DNA of 17,507 nt, taken from assembly GCA_016285615.1 (NCBI GenBank), contig JAEERB010000043.1, positions 1 through 17,507 of the forward strand, written 5' to 3'. The notes beneath the pieces were generated by a model. That model was not told the origin of the DNA, did not search any database, and worked only from the letters and a program-made list of their open reading frames with translations. Of the stretch, positions 1 to 7,879 are shown piece after piece (position 1 is the stretch's first letter; the number at the start of each line of letters is the position of its first letter). This stretch comes from Bacteroidales bacterium (GTDB taxonomy: Bacteria; Bacteroidota; Bacteroidia; Bacteroidales; WCHB1-69). The position numbers and the translations under genes are program-made.

Positions 1-154
1 CAGGAGCCAGTTTCAACGGCGAGATGAAAATGACAAAGCCGACGGCCATGATAAATGTACCCAAGGCTATCAGGCCATATTCTTTTATAAGCTTTTTATA
101 ATCAATGTTTTGAAAACTCTCCTTCTTCGGAATAAATTGTTCAATCCAGCTCAT
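1..154 (-). CDS. YitT-family membrane protein, N-terminal part (cut by the window edge)
   Basis: The reverse strand from the ATG at 154 reads MSWIEQFIPKKESFQNIDYK and stays open to the window edge, giving 51 codons. A basic, probably cytoplasmic N-terminus of about 28 residues is followed by a first membrane segment (GLIALGTFIMAVGFVIFI) and then SPLKLAP. This Gly-Thr-Phe then Pro-rich pattern is what I know from the start of YitT/DUF161 multi-pass proteins, whose transported substrate is unknown. The gene begins 12 nt after the upstream GH2 stop, so co-transcription with the glycosidases is likely. Only the first helix can be seen, so another small membrane family is not excluded. Confidence 0.72.
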   Translation of the reverse strand, partial: MSWIEQFIPKKESFQNIDYKKLIKEYGLIALGTFIMAVGFVIFISPLKLAP

Positions 155-166
155 ATTTTAGTTGTT

Positions 167-2554
167 TTAGTTGTATTCGATTTGCAGTTTCTTGTGCCAA
201 CGCTCGTAATCTTTCAGTTTGAAAGGCGCCTCGCCAGCCATATAGTGATTGTGGTATGTTTTTCCATCAACGGTATAGTCGATGAGCCACATGGCCTGCT
301 TTGGCTGTGCCGAGATGTAACCAGCCGTCACTTTGCCGTTGGCGGGCACATTAAAGCTACCATTGTAGAGCACTTCGCCGCTATCGGCATCCTTCACTGT
401 CAGGGTCCCTTGCTTAGCTTCGCGGGTATCGTTCACTGCCACAATGGGATGCAAGCCGTTGACGGCATCACCAATCATCACGCAGGTGTTGGTCTGCACC
501 TGACGGATGTAGTAGTAAGCCAACTTCTTGTTGTTGTAGTAATCAACCACAGCGTCGGAGATGATAGGCCAGCCGTCGCGAACATTCCACCAGATGATGC
601 CCGTGCGATCGAACTTGTCCATACGCCACAGTTCCACAAAATACTTCATGGCCTCGCCCTGAACCACTTGGGAGGCAAAGATAAACTGGTCGAGGTCTTT
701 CAGTCTCTCGCCAAAGAGCACTTTCACCTGATTGATCATCAGGTCGTTGCGGTCGTCCACACCTTTAAAGGCGGGCAGACAGCGCACGGATTTGGTCATC
801 CACTCGTCGTTCCACTTACCGTCTTTGGTCCACGGATAGACGCACTTGGGCGACATCATCTTCTCGAGGCTGCTGCGACTGGGACAGCCGTGGTAGCCGA
901 TTTCGGAAACAAAATGCGCCTGCGACTGCGTGTAGAACGGGGTTTTGTAATAGCCACGCGGACCCCACAAGTGCACTTGTGGCATCACGCTCTTGGCGCC
1001 CAGTTCGTGCGCATAACTCTCAGGACTGACGTAGGGACAACTCGGCAAGAACTCGCGCAGCGGGTCATATTCCCATACGGCTCGGGTAAGTATGTCGCGA
1101 CTCAGTATGTCCACATTGGGATCCACATTCTTCGAGAAGTTCCAGCCGATGGAGATGTCGATTTCGTTGTTGCCCGACCAAAGCACAATACACGGATTGT
1201 TGCGCAAGCGCACAATCACCTGAATGGCCTCTTCCCTCACCTTCTGGGCATAATCCAGATCCTGCGTGTAGGCTGTGCCTGCCAAACCAAAGTCCTGCCA
1301 AATCATAATGCCGTTTTCGTTGCACAGTTTGTAGAACTCGTCGGTCTCATACACATTGCCGCCCCAGCAGCGTATCAGGTTGCAATTCAAGTCGATGACC
1401 ATATCTATGGTGCTTTGTAGGAACTGATGGTCGCGGCTATGCAGGGCATCCAGTGGCACCCAGTTGGTACCACGGACAAAAATCTTCTCACCATTGACCA
1501 GAAAATAGAAATAGCCAGGGTTCTCCTTGGTAGTCAGCTCACTACGTTTCAGTTGCACAGTGCGCACGCCGAGAACGGCCTCACGCTCGTCAAGCACCTT
1601 GTTGTCCTTATCCAGCAAACGCACCTTGGTATCGTACAAAGCGGGCTCTCCGTAGCCGCGCGGCCACCAATAGTCAACATTCTCCAACGTCATGCGCTGG
1701 CGGCCACAGAACGAATAGATAGCCTCCTTGCGCGAGAACACCTGCTTGCCGTCTTTCAAAATCTCATACTCCAGATACATGCTATCGATATTGAGATGAT
1801 CGGTGGTAATCTGCCAGTCGAGCAGCAGGTCGGCCGTTTTCTTCTCCATATCGATTTTGTCGGTCATCCAGAAGATATTGTCCAGTTGGTTGGCTTTCTT
1901 CACCACCAGTGTCACGTCACGCCAAAGGCCGGCGCTGACAATACGGGGCAGAATATCCCAGCCATACATGTGGCCGGCTTTGCGGATATGCTCATACTCC
2001 ACTCTCACGAACTTGCGCGAGCCAATCGAGCCGTTGACATACTTTCGGGCTTCGAGCACCACAGGGTCAATACGAACATCGAGCGTATTACTTCCTGACG
2101 GGTTCAGCACATCGGTCACATCTATCGTATGCGAGATGAGCATATTGTCGGTTTCGGCCACCAGCTGGTTGTTCACCCAAATCTTAGCGATACAGTCGAT
2201 ACCATCGAATACCAACAAAGCACGCTCGTTTTTGCCCAACTTGGGCGTCTCAAAGGTTCTCTGGTACCACCAGCGATAGACCTCATACTCACGCAGTTTA
2301 TAGACATTGCTACCCAGTTCTATATCGTAATCTATCTTGCCTGCGGCCACCAAGTCCAATTCCACATTGCCGGGCACCGTCGCCGTGATGGACTCCCAGC
2401 CACTGGCTTTCAGCTCATCGGGCGTGGCAGGCGCGTTCTTGTCGCACAGACCGTACGTGAAGTTCCACTGGCCATTCAACGACACGGTTTCGTTTTGCGC
2501 CGACAAAGACAGAGTTGCAAAAATTATCAGGAAAAACAAAAATAGTTTCTTCAT
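167..2554 (-). CDS. GH2 beta-mannosidase-like glycosidase A, exported
   Basis: This is a 795-aa enzyme with a signal peptide (MKKLFLFFLIIFATLSLSAQ), probably periplasmic. The layout is typical of GH2: an N-terminal jelly-roll (about 25-195), an Ig-like domain (about 205-330, with WWPRGYGEPALYD), a TIM barrel starting near FVRGTNWVPLD (about 359), and a C-terminal beta domain (about 690-795). IRCWGGNVYE and MIWQDF match the beta-mannosidase pattern. The acid/base Glu is E464 in VLWSGNNEI and the nucleophile is E551 in VSEIGYHG. The expected reaction is removal of terminal beta-D-mannose from oligosaccharides; other GH2 exo-activities cannot be excluded. An in-frame ATG at 2605 is rejected, because the 17 residues it adds are encoded by an AT-rich intergenic repeat and precede the signal peptide. 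It differs from its paralogue downstream in sequence at 2661-5060 by GLAG in place of SFAC after WQDF. Confidence 0.88.
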   Translation of the reverse strand: MKKLFLFFLIIFATLSLSAQNETVSLNGQWNFTYGLCDKNAPATPDELKASGWESITATVPGNVELDLVAAGKIDYDIELGSNVYKLREYEVYRWWYQRTFETPKLGKNERALLVFDGIDCIAKIWVNNQLVAETDNMLISHTIDVTDVLNPSGSNTLDVRIDPVVLEARKYVNGSIGSRKFVRVEYEHIRKAGHMYGWDILPRIVSAGLWRDVTLVVKKANQLDNIFWMTDKIDMEKKTADLLLDWQITTDHLNIDSMYLEYEILKDGKQVFSRKEAIYSFCGRQRMTLENVDYWWPRGYGEPALYDTKVRLLDKDNKVLDEREAVLGVRTVQLKRSELTTKENPGYFYFLVNGEKIFVRGTNWVPLDALHSRDHQFLQSTIDMVIDLNCNLIRCWGGNVYETDEFYKLCNENGIMIWQDFGLAGTAYTQDLDYAQKVREEAIQVIVRLRNNPCIVLWSGNNEIDISIGWNFSKNVDPNVDILSRDILTRAVWEYDPLREFLPSCPYVSPESYAHELGAKSVMPQVHLWGPRGYYKTPFYTQSQAHFVSEIGYHGCPSRSSLEKMMSPKCVYPWTKDGKWNDEWMTKSVRCLPAFKGVDDRNDLMINQVKVLFGERLKDLDQFIFASQVVQGEAMKYFVELWRMDKFDRTGIIWWNVRDGWPIISDAVVDYYNNKKLAYYYIRQVQTNTCVMIGDAVNGLHPIVAVNDTREAKQGTLTVKDADSGEVLYNGSFNVPANGKVTAGYISAQPKQAMWLIDYTVDGKTYHNHYMAGEAPFKLKDYERWHKKLQIEYN

Positions 2555-2564
2555 ACTTCTAATT

Positions 2565-2664
2565 AAATTTATAATTGATAATTGACAATTTACAATTAAA
2601 AACAATTTTATAATAACTTAAAATACAAATAATTATACATTATAAATTGTTAATTGTACATTAT
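2565..2664. repeat. AT-rich intergenic repeat of the AATTGATAATTGACAATT / ATAATGTACAATT type
   Basis: The 106-nt gap between the two GH2 genes is almost entirely A/T. It holds overlapping variants of one unit: ATAATTGATAATTGACAATT (2571-2590), TACAATTA (2591-2598) and the inverted TAATTGTACATTAT (2651-2664). The last copy overlaps the stop codon of the gene at 2661-5060. The same ATAATGTACAAT word lies just after the stop of the gene ending at 14048, in the same orientation relative to that gene. The 8-nt arms TACAATTA/TAATTGTA could pair in RNA. I see no exact TAnnTTTG promoter here and no GC-rich terminator. Confidence 0.6.
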
Positions 2665-5060
2665 TTCTCTCTCGGCACATTCAACTTATTGAACCAGCGT
2701 TCGTAATCGGTAACTTTGAATGGCGGCTGACCAACCAGATAGTGATTCATCAGCTTATCCTTCTGACCATCAACAGTATATTCGATAATCCACATCGTCT
2801 GTTGTTCTTGATCGGGCAGATAACCAACGGTGAGGTTGCTGTTGGCGGGCACATGGAACGAGCCGTTATAGATTTCCTTGTTTGTCTCGGCATCGCGGAT
2901 AGTGATTTTGCCAGATTGGGGCTCCAGCGTTTCATTATCCACCACCACGGGATGCATGCCGTTCACCGGCTCACCTACCATCACGCAGGTGTTCTGATAA
3001 ACACGGGTGATGTAATAGAAGCAGGGCTTCTTCTGGAAGTAATAGTCAACCAGCGCTTCTGAGAAGGTGGGCCAGCCTTCGCGCAAGTTCCAAAGGATAA
3101 TACCGCTCTTGTCGGGCCGTCCCATGCGGAAAGTCTCCACGAAGAACTTCATAGCCTCGCAATGTGTAAACTGCGAGCGGGCGATAAACTCGTCCAAATC
3201 TTTGGTCTTCGGTTCCCCGAAGAGGTGGGTGGGCTGTGTCAGCATCCAGTCGTTGCGACCGTCGGCACCGTGGAAGTCGGGATGGGGACGCACACTGTGA
3301 ATCATCCATTGCTCGTTCCACTTACCGTCTGCGGTCCACGGATAGACGTACTCGGCATCCACCGTCTTCTCTAAAGTGCTGCGGCTCGGACAGCCGTGAT
3401 AGCCGATTTCAGCACAAAAATGAGCCTGTGTATTAGCATAATACGGAGCTTTGTACCAACCACGTTCGCCCCAGAGGTGAGTCTGTGGCATAGAGCCGTT
3501 GGGATCGAGTTTGAAGCCCTCGGGACTGATATAGGGACTGCTGGGTAGGTAATCGCGAATCGGGTCGTACTCCCACACGGCGCGGCGCAGAATGTCGCGG
3601 CTGATAACATCCACATTGGGGTCCATCGACTTCTTAAAGTTGGCTTCAATAGAGATATCGTTCTCATTATTACCGCAATAGAGCACTAATGACGGATTAT
3701 TACGCAGGCGAATAATAGTTTGAATGGCCTCCTCGCGCACCTTCTGGGCAAAATCCTTGTCTTGCGGATAGGCGGTGCAGGCGAACGAGAAATCCTGCCA
3801 AACCATTACGCCATTTTCATTGCACAGGCGATAGAACTCGTCGGAGCCGTACACACTGCCTCCCCAGAGTCGTATCATATTGCAGTTGAGTTGCAGCACC
3901 AAGTCGAAGGTTTGTGGCAGCAATTCCAAGTCTTTGCTGTGGAAAATGCTGGTTGGCGACCAGTTGATGCCACGAACAAAAACGGGCACGCCATTGACTC
4001 TAAAGTAGAAGCAGCCTGGATTCTCGTGGGTAGAAGTCTCTGTTCTAATCAAATCCACCGTGCGGATACCCAGTTTGGACTCCCTTTCATCCAACACTTT
4101 ATTATTCTCATCAATCAAGCGAATCTTCGTATCATAGAGCACGGGATCGCCATAGCCACGGGGCCACCAATACTCGACATTATCCAAAGTAAGGCGCTGG
4201 CGACCGCAGAAAGCGTAAATGGCTTCCTTGCGCGAGAAGACCTTCTTGCCATCCTTGGCGATTTCGATTTCGATAGAAAGGCCATCAATATTCAGATAAT
4301 CAGTGTTTATCTGCCAGTCGAGCAGCAGGTCGGCGGTTTTCTTCTCGCGGTCAATCTTGTCGGTCATCCAGAAGATATTGTCGAACTGGTTGGCCTTCTT
4401 CACCACCAGAGAAACACTACGCCAGAAGCCGGCGCTCACCGCACGAGGCATGATATCCCAACCATACATGTGCGGGGCTTTGCGGATATACTCCTGCTCG
4501 GCGCGCATGTAGCGTCGTTTGCCTACGGCGCTGTTGAAAATCTTGCGGGCCTCAAGCACAGCGGGATTGATGCGCACGTAGATGTCGTTATTGCCTGACG
4601 CGTTCAGCGCATCGGTGATGTCAAAGCGATAGGGACGCAACATATTGTCCGTCTCTGCAATCAACTGATTATTAACCCATATCTTCGAAAAGCAGTCGAT
4701 ACCCTCAAAGAGAATCTCCACGCGCTCACCCTCTTTGTATTCCGGAGTGACAAAGCTGCGATGGAACCACCATTGGTAGGCTTCATATTCGCGAAGTTTA
4801 TAAATGCCGTCGCCTTTCTCCCAATCGGCCTGCAGTTTGCCGGCAGCAATCAGATCCAACTCCACATTGCCCGGTACGGTGGCGGTGATGGTGGGCCAGC
4901 CAGCCGATTTCAACTCATCGGGAGTCTGCGGAGCCTTGTCATCGCACCAACCGTACGAGAGATCCCAGCTGCCGTCCAACGAAACCGTCTGATTCTGAGC
5001 CGTTGCCACCGAAAAAACCATCATCATAGCGGTGGCAAGAAGTAACAAATGCTTTTTCAT
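2661..5060 (-). CDS. GH2 beta-mannosidase-like glycosidase B, exported
   Basis: This 799-aa paralogue of the neighbouring GH2 enzyme is alignable over its whole length with few gaps. It has a signal peptide (MKKHLLLLATAMMMVFSVATA), then the same domain order: jelly-roll, Ig-like domain (WWPRGYGDPVLYD near 298-310), TIM barrel from FVRGINWSPT (361-370), and a C-terminal beta domain. The acid/base Glu is E466 in VLYCGNNEN and the nucleophile is E551 in CAEIGYHG. WQDFSFACTAYPQD is closer to the usual beta-mannosidase pattern than in copy A. However, the usual Trp before C-GNNE is Tyr here, and the usual WGG-x-x-YE is SVYG. It starts 36 nt after the FISUMP gene stop, so it is probably in the same transcript. 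Specificity for beta-mannosides is inferred from the motifs. Confidence 0.88.
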   Translation of the reverse strand: MKKHLLLLATAMMMVFSVATAQNQTVSLDGSWDLSYGWCDDKAPQTPDELKSAGWPTITATVPGNVELDLIAAGKLQADWEKGDGIYKLREYEAYQWWFHRSFVTPEYKEGERVEILFEGIDCFSKIWVNNQLIAETDNMLRPYRFDITDALNASGNNDIYVRINPAVLEARKIFNSAVGKRRYMRAEQEYIRKAPHMYGWDIMPRAVSAGFWRSVSLVVKKANQFDNIFWMTDKIDREKKTADLLLDWQINTDYLNIDGLSIEIEIAKDGKKVFSRKEAIYAFCGRQRLTLDNVEYWWPRGYGDPVLYDTKIRLIDENNKVLDERESKLGIRTVDLIRTETSTHENPGCFYFRVNGVPVFVRGINWSPTSIFHSKDLELLPQTFDLVLQLNCNMIRLWGGSVYGSDEFYRLCNENGVMVWQDFSFACTAYPQDKDFAQKVREEAIQTIIRLRNNPSLVLYCGNNENDISIEANFKKSMDPNVDVISRDILRRAVWEYDPIRDYLPSSPYISPEGFKLDPNGSMPQTHLWGERGWYKAPYYANTQAHFCAEIGYHGCPSRSTLEKTVDAEYVYPWTADGKWNEQWMIHSVRPHPDFHGADGRNDWMLTQPTHLFGEPKTKDLDEFIARSQFTHCEAMKFFVETFRMGRPDKSGIILWNLREGWPTFSEALVDYYFQKKPCFYYITRVYQNTCVMVGEPVNGMHPVVVDNETLEPQSGKITIRDAETNKEIYNGSFHVPANSNLTVGYLPDQEQQTMWIIEYTVDGQKDKLMNHYLVGQPPFKVTDYERWFNKLNVPREK

Positions 5061-5096
5061 ACTTATCTATTTGGTTATTAACACTTTATTTTAATT

Positions 5097-7787
5097 CTAA
5101 TTCTTAAGACAACGGACTGAAAAGGCGAAGCCCTTTTCATAGTCATCATTGCGATTGACGGCAGCGTCATAGTAGTAGAAGTCACGGCCGTATGCAAATG
5201 AATCACCATTGTCAGTAGTACTCCAGAAGAAGGCCGCACTGGTGAAATTGCTGTAACTGCCAACATAGTCACCAGCGGGAACAGCCGAAAAGCCCGTAGC
5301 GTTGTTCGAGGCCTGATCATTACCTATGTAACAATTTCCTGAATAATTATTCCACCCCGAAGTTGCGGCCAAGGCTCTGGCTATGTAGGCTTTATTGCTG
5401 CCACACACATACTTGCTCTGGCTGCTCACATAATTGGTCAACTGTGTCCATTCGGCATCGCTGGGCACATGCCATCCATTCGGACAAACGCCCTGTACAC
5501 CACTTGGATTGCCATCGCTGGAAACATAGTTTTGCATCACCGCTTTCCAGTTATACAGCAAACCATAGGCATCTTTGTTGGACGATTTGTTATTCGGATA
5601 ATACCAATTTGCCTCTGTTGTAGCAGTGCTGCCACTCGATTTAACATCGGTACCATCGGCATATTTAGTGGTTTTCAAATTCTCTTTCATCCAACACTGT
5701 TCACCAATCTGCACCGTATTGTAGGTATTGCCATCCACATCATCAACTGTTGGTGTACCAGGACATGGTTTCGCATCCGCATCTTCTTCACTATTGGGGT
5801 CATTATAAACACAACGAACAGAATTGGCTCTTGCGATATAATCAGAAGGTAAGTATTCGCGGTTTATACAGGAATACGAATTAAAGAGTTCAAGGACTGA
5901 TGCATAGGAAGAAGAAGAAGTTATTGTAGCACTCCAATAAAAAACAGTCCACCCGAATCTATCGGGACTTTTGAGGAATTGCCCTGCTGGAACGGCAGAA
6001 AAGCCTGTTGCATTGTTCTCACTCTGATTGTAACCTACTGCACAACCATATTCAGTTTCTACTTTCCAGCCCGAAGTAGAAGACAACGCCTTCGCTATGG
6101 GACGCTCGTATTCAGAACATGTTATACTGCACAAATACTCGCTTTGGTCACCCACAAAGTTGATCATCTGCAACCATTCAGCTTCGCTCGGCACATGCCA
6201 GCCGTCGGGACAAATGCCCTGTACTCTGCTGGGATTACTATTGCTGGATGCTGAATTGCGCATCACAGCTTTCCAATTGTACAGCAAGCCGTAAGTTGCT
6301 TTGTTCGATTCTTCGTCATTAGGGAAATACCAACGACCCGCAGTTTCAGAAAAAGTCTCCGAACTTCCTTTAATAATATCGGTACGGTCGGCATATCTCG
6401 TAGTTCTCAAATTCTCTTTCATCCAGCACTGTGTACCAATACCTACCGTATGATAAACATTATCATCAATATCCTTTACTGTACTAGGACAGGGCAAGGT
6501 GGTAAAACTCTTCTCCTCCCCGTATGCCGTTCCATCGCCATTAGTGGCATAGGCACGAACATAATAGGTTGTTCCACCCATCAGGTTGAAAATTCGACTA
6601 TCGAATAATCCAGGACCCTCACCATCATCAGTGTGGTCACCCTCCACAGTTGGTTGGGGCGAAGTGCCATAACATACGCCGCGCGCAAAAACATAGGTAC
6701 CTTGGTCGTACACCTCTCCGCGACATTCGGCCATACTTGTCATCACATTGCTTATTTCGCCTGTCAAGGCCATTGGCAACTGCGCATAACGTGTGGTAAA
6801 CTCTTTTTCGTCACCATAATAAGTGCCATTAACTGTAGTTGCGTATGCACGAACATGATAGGTGGTACTAGGGGTGAGTTCGGAAAGTTTGCAGGTAAAA
6901 TCGCCAACACCGCTACCTTTAGCTACAAACTTATCGGCAATGGTTGGGTTTGACGTGGTACTGTAGCAAACACCACGTTCAGTCACAGTCGCATCGCCCT
7001 CTGCCACCACGGTTCCACCGCAGAGTGCTTCAGTAGCAGAGATATTGCTCGCTTCGGCAGTAGTGATTGTCGGCGGTACAATAGTCACAGCCTCAAAATC
7101 AAGCACTATGGTTTCCGATACAAGTTGTTCTTTTCTAACCGTTTGACTGGCACTTTCCGTGCCGTTAATGGTGGCATAACCAATGTAAGCCATATTGTCA
7201 CCAAAAGCAAAAGGCTTGTCAGTGGCACCTTTGGTGCCATTTTTCAGCAAGGCGGTCAGCGAAGAGTGGCTACCATTGCTCAAATGGCGGATGGCATTCT
7301 CACCGGCAGAACCGTTGTTTATCATCTTTAAACTTGCCTGTTCATTTCCGCAACGAGCTGTAAGCAAATAACTTTGTGTAGTATTCAACAACACTCTGAA
7401 TGTATGCACACCGGCGGTCAGTTTGCCTTGGTAGGCGGTTATCTTCTTGCCGTTTAAATCGTAAACGGTTAACGAAACCTTGCCAGCTTCAGGCAATTGC
7501 AGGGCAAAATCAGTGGTACCGTCAAACGGATTGGGCACATTTTGCGACAACTGCATGGTTGAATTATTGGCATCCCTGTCATCGATGCCTGTGCTGCCCA
7601 TCATCAGAATGGTATCGGGATAATAGATGGTCTCCTGCCAGTTTTGCGTCAGGTTGGTAATCACCACACGATCCAACTGAACATATTGGGTTTTGGCGTC
7701 CCTGCCTGTGAAGGTCACAGTAACGGATTGTGCTAAAGCGAACACTCCAATTAGCACCAATATAACGGAAAGAAAGATTTTTTTCAT
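5097..7787 (-). CDS. Secreted FISUMP protein with N-terminal T9SS-sorting-like module, Fn3-like repeats and two FISUMP domains
   Basis: This 896-aa protein has a signal peptide (1-20, ending FALAQ). Residues about 21-60 form a short beta domain (QSVTVTFTGRD, then VQLDRVVITNLTQNWQETIY). Residues about 80-158 resemble a T9SS type A sorting or FlgD-Ig domain (NVPNPFDGTTDF, AGKVSLTVYDLNGKKI). Two Fn3-like repeats (about 239-332 and 338-431) each carry a CGG/CRG...GVCY cysteine pair. Two FISUMP domains (about 433-662 and 675-896) show QCWMKENL, GLLYNWKAVM, GWHVPS-AEW, GFSAVPAG, W-S-[AT]-T and SVRC. FISUMP proteins are abundant in Bacteroidota and Fibrobacter envelopes, but their function is poorly known; adhesion or glycan binding is inferred. 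It is the first gene of the run leading to the two GH2 enzymes and has its own TATATTTG element upstream. Confidence 0.88.
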   Translation of the reverse strand: MKKIFLSVILVLIGVFALAQSVTVTFTGRDAKTQYVQLDRVVITNLTQNWQETIYYPDTILMMGSTGIDDRDANNSTMQLSQNVPNPFDGTTDFALQLPEAGKVSLTVYDLNGKKITAYQGKLTAGVHTFRVLLNTTQSYLLTARCGNEQASLKMINNGSAGENAIRHLSNGSHSSLTALLKNGTKGATDKPFAFGDNMAYIGYATINGTESASQTVRKEQLVSETIVLDFEAVTIVPPTITTAEASNISATEALCGGTVVAEGDATVTERGVCYSTTSNPTIADKFVAKGSGVGDFTCKLSELTPSTTYHVRAYATTVNGTYYGDEKEFTTRYAQLPMALTGEISNVMTSMAECRGEVYDQGTYVFARGVCYGTSPQPTVEGDHTDDGEGPGLFDSRIFNLMGGTTYYVRAYATNGDGTAYGEEKSFTTLPCPSTVKDIDDNVYHTVGIGTQCWMKENLRTTRYADRTDIIKGSSETFSETAGRWYFPNDEESNKATYGLLYNWKAVMRNSASSNSNPSRVQGICPDGWHVPSEAEWLQMINFVGDQSEYLCSITCSEYERPIAKALSSTSGWKVETEYGCAVGYNQSENNATGFSAVPAGQFLKSPDRFGWTVFYWSATITSSSSYASVLELFNSYSCINREYLPSDYIARANSVRCVYNDPNSEEDADAKPCPGTPTVDDVDGNTYNTVQIGEQCWMKENLKTTKYADGTDVKSSGSTATTEANWYYPNNKSSNKDAYGLLYNWKAVMQNYVSSDGNPSGVQGVCPNGWHVPSDAEWTQLTNYVSSQSKYVCGSNKAYIARALAATSGWNNYSGNCYIGNDQASNNATGFSAVPAGDYVGSYSNFTSAAFFWSTTDNGDSFAYGRDFYYYDAAVNRNDDYEKGFAFSVRCLKN
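6544..6569 (-). repeat. 26-nt exact repeat within an Fn3-like unit (mate at 16886-16911)
   Basis: The 26-nt sequence starting GTGGCATAGGCACGAAC (plus strand) is identical at 6544-6569 and 16886-16911. It encodes the conserved TTYYVRAYAT segment of an Fn3-like repeat in two different FISUMP genes on the same strand. Near matches occur in the other Fn3-like repeats of both genes. It is coding conservation that could also serve as a site for homologous recombination. Confidence 0.75.
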
Positions 7788-7818
7788 AAAATGATAATTT
7801 ATTGTGTTTAACAGAGGG

Positions 7819-7826
7819 CAAATATA
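7819..7826 (-). promoter_or_regulatory. Bacteroidota -7 element TATATTTG for the FISUMP-GH2 operon
   Basis: On the minus strand, TATATTTG matches the Bacteroidota -7 consensus TAnnTTTG. It lies 31 nt upstream of the ATG at 7787, which would give a leader of about 25 nt. No clear -33 TTG is seen at the expected distance, because that position is occupied by the terminator stem of the gene upstream. The call rests on the -7 match and the position only. Confidence 0.55.
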
Positions 7827-7828
7827 CG

Positions 7829-7856
7829 AAAAAAGGCTGTCACTTTGTGGCAGCCT
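7829..7856 (-). terminator. Intrinsic terminator after the FISUMP lipoprotein gene
   Basis: Read on the minus strand, AGGCTGCCAC - AAA - GTGACAGCCT forms a 10-bp stem with one C-A mismatch and a 3-nt loop, followed by a run of six T. It begins 23 nt after the stop codon at 7880. On the plus strand the hairpin is not followed by a T-run, so it acts leftward. It closes the folP-lipoprotein unit. Confidence 0.85.
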
Positions 7857-7879
7857 TGAATATTTATCAAATAGTATAT

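Larger units (their letters stand above)
167..5060 (-). repeat. Tandem duplication of a GH2 gene
   Basis: The two GH2 genes lie head to tail and keep exact 26-nt matches at a constant 2500-nt offset: 1809-1834 with 4309-4334, and 1857-1882 with 4357-4382. Most other stretches have diverged at the nucleotide level while keeping protein similarity. This fits an old tandem duplication rather than a recent one or an assembly artefact. Confidence 0.85.

Noticed and set aside
110..1420. Long plus-strand open frame (436 codons) opposite GH2 A, and a similar 292-codon frame at 3720-4598 opposite GH2 B
   Set aside because: They lie in the complementary frame of genes with clear catalytic motifs. The frames opposite the two copies (for example 1427-2098 and 3720-4598) resemble each other only because the sense genes are paralogues. 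They are rich in His and Leu and have no recognisable domain.
2555..2605. Upstream start for GH2 A at 2605
   Set aside because: The extra residues come from the AT-rich intergenic repeat and would bury the signal peptide behind a 17-residue extension.
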